Program-made: the position numbers and the translations under genes
Assembly: GCA_030640595.1 (NCBI GenBank)
Contig: DAOWJC010000109.1
Coordinates: forward strand, 1 to 8,845
Direction: 5' to 3'
Source of the DNA: Dehalococcoidia bacterium
Lineage (GTDB): Bacteria; Chloroflexota; Dehalococcoidia; Dehalococcoidales; DAOWJC01
Length of the DNA: 8,845 nucleotides
The notes under the pieces: model-generated
What the model was told of the DNA's origin: nothing
Databases searched by the model: none
What the model saw: the letters and a program-made list of their open reading frames with translations, nothing else
Shown: positions 1 to 4,889 of the stretch, one piece after another
Layout of the letters: each line of letters starts with the position of its first letter
How positions within the stretch are numbered: the stretch's first letter is position 1

Positions 1-285
1 GCCAGGGTTGAAGCTGCCCGTTCCATACAACAAAGACGCTTCCAGGGAACAAAACTAGCCTGTAACGCTGAAATGACGCCAACCGAGGTAAGGGAGTTTT
101 GCCGGGTGGAAGAATCAGCCCAGAGCCTGCTCAAAATGGCGATGAAGCAGCTTTACCTTTCCGCTCGTGCCTTTCACCGAATACTCAAACTAGCTCGGAC
201 TATCGCCGACCTGGAAAATGGTGATATAATTAAAGCCCATCACCTGGCTGAGGCTATTCAGTATAGACCCAGGAGCCAGTTATAA
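1..285 (+). CDS. ComM/YifB family Mg-chelatase-like AAA+ ATPase, C-terminal end (partial)
   Basis: The reading frame is open from base 1 and ends at a TAA at 283-285, so this is the last 94 codons of a longer gene whose start lies left of the window. The visible part matches the C-terminal domain of the magnesium-chelatase-like ComM/YifB family. It has an RVEAAR...Q..R opening, a short segment around PTEVREFC, and a helical bundle ending LSARAFHRILKLARTIADLE followed by HLAEAIQYR, which is highly typical of the family end. In Haemophilus and Vibrio, ComM is a hexameric helicase that promotes branch migration during natural transformation. YifB homologues are widespread in non-competent bacteria, where their role is less clear. 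The ATPase and Lon-like N-terminal domains are not visible. The lipoprotein gene begins 31 bases downstream on the same strand and may be co-transcribed. Confidence 0.9.
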   Translation, partial: ARVEAARSIQQRRFQGTKLACNAEMTPTEVREFCRVEESAQSLLKMAMKQLYLSARAFHRILKLARTIADLENGDIIKAHHLAEAIQYRPRSQL

Positions 286-316
286 CCAACTCAAAGTAAA
301 TTTAGGGAGTAGAGAA

Positions 317-817
317 ATGACACTAACTAATTGGAACAGAAGATACATAAAGCCTATTCTTATCATTAGTCTGCTTGCTGTGCTGGTGTTGACAGTTCCC
401 GGGTGTGAAGACTTCGGGTTTCCTCCCATGGAACCTTCAGAGCCAGAGAATAAAACAGAAGTGGTGAAAGCACCCCCCACTGTCATCACCACCGAGGACA
501 GGGCAATCCTAGCCGTTTATGAACATCTCCTCAGTCAAGCTGAAAGTTATCAGGCGAAGCTATACCTCGCTGATTTCTATGCCACCTGTGATAACTGGGT
601 GGCTGAGTTAGAACTGCTTAAGGACGGAACCAGCCTGTGGTATGTCACTATTGATATGACAGATGTTGCCGTGTGGCGAGAAAAACCTTACTGGCGACAG
701 GCCAGTTGGCTCATTCACAAAAAAGATGGTAGAGTGATACCATCCAATCTATTTAAAGCTAATGCGCTAAGAATTGAGGCTGACTTGCAAGAGCTAAGCC
801 TCCAGCCAGAATCGTAG
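317..817 (+). CDS. Predicted lipoprotein of unknown function
   Basis: This is a 166-residue protein with a lipoprotein signal peptide. It has a basic N-region (NRRYIK), a hydrophobic core at about residues 13-26 and the lipobox VPGC with Cys30 as the probable lipidated residue. A short Pro/Glu-rich linker (about 35-58) follows, then a globular domain of roughly 105 residues rich in aromatic residues and ending in SLQPES. The only other cysteine is Cys91. I do not recognise the family. The alternating pattern around WVAELELL and SLWYVTIDM suggests a beta-rich fold in the extracytoplasmic space. The start is supported by AGGGAG at 304-309, seven bases before the ATG. It follows the ComM-like gene by 31 bases and ends 20 bases from the end of the convergent four-cysteine gene. 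The lipoprotein call is firm; the function is unknown. Confidence 0.75.
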   Translation: MTLTNWNRRYIKPILIISLLAVLVLTVPGCEDFGFPPMEPSEPENKTEVVKAPPTVITTEDRAILAVYEHLLSQAESYQAKLYLADFYATCDNWVAELELLKDGTSLWYVTIDMTDVAVWREKPYWRQASWLIHKKDGRVIPSNLFKANALRIEADLQELSLQPES

Positions 818-837
818 CCAGCCAGTAGTAGGGGCGC

Positions 838-1149
838 CTATTCCTCTCCTTTGCCCCAGTTTTGCATCATTTCCTTTATCTGCTGGGCAAGCTTGGGGTT
901 GGCGCGCAAGCGGTCGATGAAGATGGGACAGCCTTCCAGCAGGGAGTTCTGGGCAGCAGTTGCCATACTGGATAGAAGGTTTTGTATGCCGAGGTCAGCT
1001 TGCTGCGAAATATCCGCCCCTGGTACTGATGCCTGTAGTTGTCGGTGGATGTCCTCGGTAGTAAATCTCATTGGCACCACACAAGTTTTATACCACGGGC
1101 ACTCCTTGCACTGAATTATCCCATAGGCTTCATTTAAAACATCACCCAT
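838..1149 (-). CDS. Small four-cysteine protein, possible metal or Fe-S binder
   Basis: This protein has 103 residues and four cysteines. Three are in an N-terminal C-x2-C-x5-C knuckle (Cys14, Cys17, Cys23, around CKECPWYKTC) and the fourth, Cys74, is in a second conserved-looking motif, EGCPIF. Between them lies a polar, probably helical stretch. The C-terminus is amphipathic and helical (AQQIKEMMQNW). There is no signal peptide or membrane segment, so it is probably cytoplasmic. I do not recognise a named family; four cysteines in this arrangement would suit a zinc site or an iron-sulfur cluster, which is an inference. The start is placed at the ATG at 1149 rather than an in-frame GTG at 1167, because a perfect AGGAGG lies six bases before the ATG and would be inside the gene if the GTG were used. 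It is the last gene of the ccdA-tlpA strand, 37 bases after the tlpA-like stop. Confidence 0.7.
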   Translation of the reverse strand: MGDVLNEAYGIIQCKECPWYKTCVVPMRFTTEDIHRQLQASVPGADISQQADLGIQNLLSSMATAAQNSLLEGCPIFIDRLRANPKLAQQIKEMMQNWGKGEE

Positions 1150-1155
1150 ACCTAG

Positions 1156-1161
1156 CCTCCT
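1156..1161 (-). promoter_or_regulatory. Shine-Dalgarno site deciding the start of the four-cysteine gene
   Basis: On the minus strand this reads AGGAGG and sits six bases before the ATG at 1149. It falls within codons of the longer GTG-initiated frame (1167), which argues that the ATG is the real start. Confidence 0.75.
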
Positions 1162-1186
1162 CTCCACTTATGGGTTGTTTATATTA

Positions 1187-1690
1187 CTACGGCATAATGC
1201 TGTTAAGGTATTTCTCTATTGCTCCCTTGCTTGGAAAGGCACCAATTATCTTCTGCTGAATTATACCATCCTTATCAATGAAGAAGGTAGTAGGAATATA
1301 CTGAATACTATACTTTCTGGCTATATTCCCTTTCGTGTCTAGTAATACCGGGAGAGAAAGGTTATAATTTTGTAAAAACTTCTTTATCAGGGAAGGGCTC
1401 TCGTCTATGTTAACTGCCAGCACCACCAGCCCCTTATCCGACCATTCCTCGTATATTTCCTGTATATAGGGCATCTCGGCACGGCACGGAGGACACCGGG
1501 TCGCCCAGAAATTGAGTAATACTGGCTTACCCCGAAGGTCACTGAGGGAAATGGATTGTCCATCAAGGTTTTTAAGCCGAAAGTCAGGTGCTGATTCCCC
1601 TAGTCGAGTCCCCGATGGTTCAGAGCAGCCGGTTACTAACAGCCCCCAGGTCAGTGTTATTAGCAGTATTGCCTTTACCATTTTATTCAT
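1187..1690 (-). CDS. TlpA/ResA-type thioredoxin-fold lipoprotein
   Basis: This 167-residue membrane-anchored thiol-disulfide oxidoreductase should act outside the cytoplasmic membrane. It opens with a signal peptide and a lipobox VTGC (Cys22 lipidated), then shows the AhpC/TSA-Redoxin pattern: APDFRL (34-39), LSDLRGKPVLLNFWA (49-63), the active site CPPC (66-69) and a cis-proline motif IPTTFFID (Pro133). The residue before the CPPC is Arg (WATRCPPC) where most TlpA/ResA proteins have Trp. TlpA and ResA proteins reduce disulfides in apocytochrome c, copper-site proteins or other exported thiol proteins, and receive electrons from CcdA. The CcdA-like gene lies 21 bases upstream on the same strand, so the two should form one relay. 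The start is supported by GGAGG at 1698-1702, seven bases before the ATG; a second Met at residue 4 is less likely. The substrate cannot be told from this window, since no cytochrome c gene is present. Confidence 0.9.
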   Translation of the reverse strand: MNKMVKAILLITLTWGLLVTGCSEPSGTRLGESAPDFRLKNLDGQSISLSDLRGKPVLLNFWATRCPPCRAEMPYIQEIYEEWSDKGLVVLAVNIDESPSLIKKFLQNYNLSLPVLLDTKGNIARKYSIQYIPTTFFIDKDGIIQQKIIGAFPSKGAIEKYLNSIMP

Positions 1691-1711
1691 AATTTTACCT
1701 CCGAATTGTAT

Positions 1712-2392
1712 TTAAAACCAGACCAGCTTATTGGTCAGGATAAGTATGCCTACAGCTATGAGCAGAACACCGCTAAAGATATAGACCATGGTAGAGTAGC
1801 GGTGGATATACTTAAGTAGTGGAGTAATAGAATCAAAGGCAGCACCCATTATCAGGAAGGGAAGCCCTAGCCCTAAAGAATAGACCGCCAGCATGTAAGC
1901 ACCGTGCCAGGCTGTTTCTGAAATTGCAGCAAGCGTAAGGATACCCCCCAGTATGGGGCCAACACAGGGTGTCCAGGCGAGGGAAAACACGCCCCCGGTG
2001 AGGAGGGAGCGTAGGTAACCGGTAGTAGCGCCTCGGGACGGGGTTAGGCGTTTTTCAAAGTTTAGCCACGGCACCTTCAGGGCAGCCAGCAAGAATAGCC
2101 CGAAGACTATCAGCAGGCTGCCAGCTATTTGACGCATTACTACTAAATGAGCGCTGATGGCAAACCCAGCCAATCCGGCAACAGCCCCTAAGAGAATGAA
2201 AACTATGGAGAAGCCGATTACAAAACTAAGGGAGTGGAGGAAGACGGGCATACGAATTCTGCGGACTTTAGGCTCAAATATTTCAGGACCGCATAAGCTG
2301 GCAAGGTATACTGGCACCAGCGGCAGCACGCAGGGTGACAGGAAGGATGCCAGCCCGGCACCGAAAGCGACCAAAAGTGGTATATGTTCCAT
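1712..2392 (-). CDS. ccdA: CcdA-type membrane thiol-disulfide transporter (cytochrome c biogenesis/DsbD-like)
   Basis: This is a 226-residue polytopic membrane protein with about six hydrophobic segments, close to the usual CcdA size. The two family motifs are clear: LSPCVLPLVPVYL near the N-terminus (Cys21, in TM1) and WTPCVGPILGGIL at the start of the fourth segment (Cys143). These two cysteines form the redox pair that passes electrons from cytoplasmic thioredoxin to an extracytoplasmic acceptor. The soluble DsbD alpha and gamma domains are absent, as expected for CcdA. The protein begins MEHIPLL with the first membrane helix starting almost at once. The TlpA-like gene starts 21 bases downstream and is the obvious electron acceptor. 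AGGA lies a short distance (4 bases) before the ATG, and a promoter candidate lies at 2417-2445. Cytochrome c maturation is the classical role, but many anaerobes use this pair for other exported thiol proteins. Confidence 0.9.
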   Translation of the reverse strand: MEHIPLLVAFGAGLASFLSPCVLPLVPVYLASLCGPEIFEPKVRRIRMPVFLHSLSFVIGFSIVFILLGAVAGLAGFAISAHLVVMRQIAGSLLIVFGLFLLAALKVPWLNFEKRLTPSRGATTGYLRSLLTGGVFSLAWTPCVGPILGGILTLAAISETAWHGAYMLAVYSLGLGLPFLIMGAAFDSITPLLKYIHRYSTMVYIFSGVLLIAVGILILTNKLVWF

Positions 2393-2416
2393 AATTTCCT
2401 TTGCTAAACAGCCTTT

Positions 2417-2445
2417 ATGCTAATTTATTTGGACTGGAATATCAA
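2417..2445 (-). promoter_or_regulatory. Candidate sigma-70 promoter for the ccdA-tlpA cluster
   Basis: Read on the minus strand, TTGATA (2445-2440, five of six consensus bases) is followed after exactly 17 bases by TAGCAT (2422-2417, four of six). Transcription would begin near 2410, giving an untranslated leader of about 18 bases that contains the AAAGGAAA ribosome-binding region before the ATG at 2392. No other good pair was seen in the 75 bases upstream of the gene. Confidence 0.5.
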
Positions 2446-2470
2446 GCTGGCGAATATGAGGACGTTTAGC

Positions 2471-2527
2471 AACCTATCCCCCTGTCCCCCTCTCCTTTGA
2501 AGGAGAGGGGGATAAAGGGGGTGAGGT
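2471..2527. repeat. Long G/C-rich imperfect inverted repeat
   Basis: A 13-base perfect inverted repeat (2485-2497 with 2500-2512, TCCCCCTCTCCTT and its complement) is separated by only two bases. It continues outward through imperfect pairing: CCCCC at 2478-2482 with GGGGG at 2517-2521, and ACCT at 2472-2475 with AGGT at 2524-2527. The structure lies between the two divergent promoters, has no T-tract on either side and codes for nothing. Its shape resembles the dispersed palindromic intergenic elements (REP or small MITE-like) found in many genomes, but copy number cannot be judged from one window. A role as a transcription barrier between divergent operons is also possible. Confidence 0.6.
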
Positions 2528-2553
2528 AGATAGATAATCATAAGAAGGCACGT

Positions 2554-2582
2554 TTGCATTTTTGACTAGCTTATGCTATATT
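2554..2582 (+). promoter_or_regulatory. Candidate extended -10 promoter of the thiC operon
   Basis: The -10 hexamer TATATT (2577-2582, five of six) is preceded by the extended -10 dinucleotide TG (2574-2575). A weak -35, TTGCAT (2554-2559), lies 17 bases upstream. Transcription would start near 2589, about 19 bases before the riboswitch aptamer, which is the right geometry for a riboswitch leader. A nearby TTGACT at 2562-2567 looks like a better -35, but it has no good -10 at a normal distance. Confidence 0.5.
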
Positions 2583-2607
2583 TAACATAGAATTTAATAA
2601 GACTTAA

Positions 2608-2689
2608 CCGCTAGGGGTGCTCAGCGGCTGAGAGGCTTTGATGCCAACCCTGGGAACCTGATCTCGGTAATGCGAGCGTAGGGAAGCGG
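2608..2689 (+). promoter_or_regulatory. TPP riboswitch aptamer (THI element)
   Basis: All landmarks of the thiamine pyrophosphate aptamer are present in order. P1 is CCGCT (2608-2612) with AGCGG (2685-2689). The GGGGTGC core is at 2614-2620, and P3 is CTCAG with CTGAG (2620-2624 with 2628-2632), overlapping the invariant CTGAGA. An optional P3a is GGC with GCC (2634-2636 with 2643-2645). P4 is CCCT with AGGG (2648-2651 with 2680-2683), and the AACCTGAT strand is at 2655-2662. P5 is CTCG with CGAG (2663-2666 with 2673-2676), followed by GCGTAGGGAAG. P5 differs from the common CTGG/CCAG version but keeps pairing, which is compensatory change supporting a real RNA. Binding of TPP should stabilise P1 and lower expression of the thiC operon downstream. 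Confidence 0.97.
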
Positions 2690-2725
2690 CAGTAACTTAG
2701 ACCAAGGGTCTAGTAGTAACAGCCG
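2687..2725 (+). promoter_or_regulatory. Predicted antiterminator of the TPP riboswitch
   Basis: CGGCAGT (2687-2693) can pair with ACAGCCG (2719-2725) at six of seven positions, with one A-A mismatch. Inside it a hairpin TAGACC/GGTCTA (2698-2703 with 2707-2712) can form. The outer left arm reuses the 3' strand of aptamer P1 (2685-2689), and the inner hairpin uses both sides of the terminator's left arm. The structure therefore cannot coexist with either the closed P1 or the terminator, which is the logic of an OFF switch. The pairing was found by eye; no energies were computed. Confidence 0.6.
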
Positions 2726-2745
2726 AAGCCCTTGGTTTTATTTTT
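2701..2745 (+). terminator. Intrinsic terminator of the TPP riboswitch
   Basis: ACCAAGGG (2701-2708) pairs perfectly with CCCTTGGT (2729-2736) around a 20-base loop and is followed at once by the T-rich run TTTTATTTTT (2736-2745). It sits 12 bases before the thiC start codon, directly after the aptamer, so it should end transcription early when TPP is bound. The eight-base stem is modest but the T-tract is strong. Confidence 0.85.
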
Positions 2746-2747
2746 AT

Positions 2748-2752
2748 GGAGG
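2748..2752 (+). promoter_or_regulatory. Shine-Dalgarno site deciding the thiC start
   Basis: GGAGG lies five bases before the ATG at 2758. An in-frame ATG at 2746 would precede and overlap this site and would have only the terminator T-tract upstream, so 2758 is the better start. Confidence 0.85.
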
Positions 2753-2757
2753 TGAAT

Positions 2758-4053
2758 ATGACTCAACTGGAACTGGCAAGAGAGGGTATTATTTCGCCAC
2801 AGATGAGCCAAGTGGCGCAGCATGAAGGGGTAGAAGCTGAGTTTATCCGGCAGGGTGTGGGTAGAGGGACGATAGTAATTCCGGCTAATACCAAGCACAC
2901 CAATCTTACCCCTTGTGGTATAGGTCAGGGGCTCAAGACCAAGGTCAATGCCAACATTGGCACCTCTTCTGACTTTGGCAATGTTGATACCGAGCTGGAA
3001 AAGTTGCGAGTGGCTATTGATTGTGGGGCAGATACAGTTATGGATTTAAGCACCGGTGGTGATATATCGGCTATTCGGCGGGCTATTGTTGGCTCTAGCC
3101 CCTTACCAGTAGGAACAGTGCCCATTTATCAGGCTGGAATTGAGGCGATAAATAGACATAGTGCCATCGTTAAAATGACCGTTGATGACCTATTCGGCGT
3201 GATTGAAGAACATGCCCGAGATGGTGTTGATTTTATAACGGTGCACTGTGGCGTAACCCGGTCAGCTATTGCCCGGCTGAAGCAGCAGGGGAGGGTAGCC
3301 GATGTGGTATCTCGGGGGGGTGCTTTCCTGATAGGCTGGATGCTCCACAATGAGTGTGAAAATCCCCTTTATGAGCACTATGACCGCTTGCTAGAGTTAG
3401 CCAGGGAGTTTGATGTGACGCTGAGCCTTGGCGATGGCATGCGCCCCGGTTGTCTGGCTGATGCTACCGACCGGCCTCAGGTAGAGGAATTGCTCATTGC
3501 CGGGGAGTTGGTGCAGAGGGCTCAGCAAGCTGGAGTTCAGGTAATGGTCGAGGGTCCGGGGCACTTGCCCTTAAATCAAATTGAGACCAACGTTCAGCTA
3601 CAGAAGGCTATCTGCAAAGGGGCTCCTTTCTATGTGCTCGGTCCACTGGTGACCGATGTTGGTGCTGGCTATGACCATATCACCGGGGCTATCGGTGGCG
3701 CTATTGCCGCCGCCGCCGGCACCGATTTTCTATGCTATGTAACACCAGCCGAGCATCTTTCCATACCAGACCCTGAGGATGTGAGGCAGGGGGTGATAGC
3801 CTCACTTATCGCCGCTCATGTTGGTGATATTGTTAAAGGGGTGAAGGGTGCTGAGCAGTGGGATAGGGAAATGTCTGTGGCTCGAAAGAAGCTTGACTGG
3901 AAAGAGCAAGCCAAGCTGTCCCTAGACCCTGAGCGGTCTCATCGAGTTCACAGTAAGCATGCTTCGGCTGGGTCGGCTTGCAGTATGTGCGGAGAGTTCT
4001 GCGCTATGGAACTAATGGAAAAGTTCTTGGGCGTCTCAGCCCCCAAGTGTTAG
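2758..4053 (+). CDS. thiC: Phosphomethylpyrimidine synthase ThiC (radical SAM HMP-P synthase)
   Basis: ThiC converts aminoimidazole ribotide to hydroxymethylpyrimidine phosphate in the cytoplasm, the pyrimidine branch of thiamine synthesis, using SAM and a [4Fe-4S] cluster. The protein has 431 residues, the short form found in many anaerobes and archaea, without the N-terminal extension of the roughly 630-residue enterobacterial enzyme. Family motifs in order are NANIGTSSD (65-72 region), MDLSTGGD (95-102), TVHCG (161-165), GDGMRPGCLADATD (225-238), VEGPGHLP (264-271), GPLVTDVGAGYDHITGAIG (295-313) and YVTPAEHL (327-334). The cluster cysteines are Cys408, Cys411 and Cys415 in CSMCGEFC, a C-x2-C-x3-C spacing, one residue tighter than the CX2CX4C of well-studied long ThiC. 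The start at 2758 follows from the GGAGG site. The paralogue BzaF (hydroxybenzimidazole synthase for cobamides) is similar, but the TPP riboswitch and the thi4 gene 41 bases downstream favour ThiC. Confidence 0.95.
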   Translation: MTQLELAREGIISPQMSQVAQHEGVEAEFIRQGVGRGTIVIPANTKHTNLTPCGIGQGLKTKVNANIGTSSDFGNVDTELEKLRVAIDCGADTVMDLSTGGDISAIRRAIVGSSPLPVGTVPIYQAGIEAINRHSAIVKMTVDDLFGVIEEHARDGVDFITVHCGVTRSAIARLKQQGRVADVVSRGGAFLIGWMLHNECENPLYEHYDRLLELAREFDVTLSLGDGMRPGCLADATDRPQVEELLIAGELVQRAQQAGVQVMVEGPGHLPLNQIETNVQLQKAICKGAPFYVLGPLVTDVGAGYDHITGAIGGAIAAAAGTDFLCYVTPAEHLSIPDPEDVRQGVIASLIAAHVGDIVKGVKGAEQWDREMSVARKKLDWKEQAKLSLDPERSHRVHSKHASAGSACSMCGEFCAMELMEKFLGVSAPKC

Positions 4054-4085
4054 ATGGTGACCAAATAAAAGGAAATGTTTCCAGC

Positions 4086-4090
4086 GGAGG
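4086..4090 (+). promoter_or_regulatory. Shine-Dalgarno site deciding the thi4 start
   Basis: GGAGG lies four bases before the ATG at 4095. The frame is open further upstream, to an ATG at 3978, but that stretch is inside thiC and encodes its cluster motif in another frame. The homology also begins just after 4095. Confidence 0.8.
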
Positions 4091-4094
4091 GAAT

Positions 4095-4889
4095 ATGCAA
4101 CTTGATGAAGTAACCATATCTAAGGCAATAACCGAAAGTTTTATGAAAGACTTCCTAGAAGCTATGGATGTTGACGTGGCTATAGGTGGAGCCGGGCCGG
4201 CTGGTATGACAGCTGCCTACTATCTGGCAAGGGAGGGGGTAAAAACGGTGGTATTTGAGAGGCAGCTCCGGGTTGGCGGTGGTATGCCCGGCGGAGGGAT
4301 GATGTTCAATCGTATCGTGGTTCAGGAAGAGGGAAAGAAGCTATTGGACGAGTTTGGCGTAAGAACCAGAGGGTATGAAAAGGGCTACTATATTGCCGAT
4401 TCCTTGGAGGCTGTCTCAGATATTTGCTCCAAAGCGATAAAGGCCGGAGCCAAGATATTCAATTTGATTAGCATTGAGGATGTGATGGTCAGGGAGGCTG
4501 ACAGGCTAACCGGGTTGGTGCTGAATTGGAGTGCTGCTTCCTTAGCTGGATTGCATGTGGACCCCTTATCCATACGGGCAAAGGTAGTGATAGATGCTAC
4601 CGGGCATGCTAGTGAAATCTGCCACATCGTGGTGAATAAGCTTGGTGGCAAATTAAGAACGAAAGCAGGCGGGATAGTCGGGGAGAAACCGATGTGGGCT
4701 GAGAAGGGAGAGAAGGCAATAGTAGAGAATACTAAAGAAGTCTATCCCGGTTTAATCGTTGCCGGCATGGCAGCTAATGCTGTTTTTGGGGCACCCAGGA
4801 TGGGACCTATCTTTGGGGGTATGCTCCTGTCCGGGAAGCGGGCGGCTGAGGTTGCCATAGAGATTTTGCAGCAGATGAAGGTATCTTAG
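4095..4889 (+). CDS. thi4: Thi4-family thiazole synthase, sulfide-dependent (His) type
   Basis: Thi4 builds the adenylated carboxythiazole half of thiamine from NAD, glycine and a sulfur source in the cytoplasm. The 264-residue length is normal for archaeal and bacterial members. The NAD-binding Rossmann motif is GGAGPAG (31-37) with the acidic-basic pair Glu55-Arg56 at the end of the second strand. It is followed by VGGGMPGGGMMFN (60-72), DATGH (167-171), and the C-terminal GMAANAVFGAPRMGPIFGG (224-242). At the site where yeast THI4 has the sulfur-donating Cys205, this protein has His154 in AGLHVDP. In Methanocaldococcus-type enzymes a His here goes with use of free sulfide and multiple turnover, not suicide chemistry. 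thiG, thiF and thiH do not occur in this window, consistent with a Thi4-based route. The stop codon shares a base with the cinA start, so the two are coupled. Confidence 0.93.
   Translation: MQLDEVTISKAITESFMKDFLEAMDVDVAIGGAGPAGMTAAYYLAREGVKTVVFERQLRVGGGMPGGGMMFNRIVVQEEGKKLLDEFGVRTRGYEKGYYIADSLEAVSDICSKAIKAGAKIFNLISIEDVMVREADRLTGLVLNWSAASLAGLHVDPLSIRAKVVIDATGHASEICHIVVNKLGGKLRTKAGGIVGEKPMWAEKGEKAIVENTKEVYPGLIVAGMAANAVFGAPRMGPIFGGMLLSGKRAAEVAIEILQQMKVS

Noticed and set aside
818..837. Possible bidirectional terminator between the convergent genes
   Set aside because: Only a six-base GGCGCC palindrome is present, with no stem of useful length and no T-tract.
1150..1167. GTG start for the four-cysteine protein
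   Set aside because: The extra codons are made from the AGGAGG ribosome-binding site itself.
2562..2593. TTGACT as the thiC -35 with TAGAAT as -10
   Set aside because: The spacer would be 20 bases; the extended -10 TGCTATATT just upstream is more credible.
2746..2757. Upstream ATG giving ThiC four extra residues
   Set aside because: It contains the GGAGG site and follows the terminator T-tract with no ribosome-binding site of its own; the ATG at 2758 is properly spaced.
2758..4053. BzaF (hydroxybenzimidazole synthase) instead of ThiC
   Set aside because: The gene is under a TPP, not a cobalamin, riboswitch and is followed by a thiazole synthase; ThiC is the simpler reading.
3978..4094. Upstream extension of the thi4 frame
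   Set aside because: It overlaps the conserved cysteine motif of thiC in another frame, and the residues do not resemble Thi4. GGAGG at 4086-4090 supports 4095.
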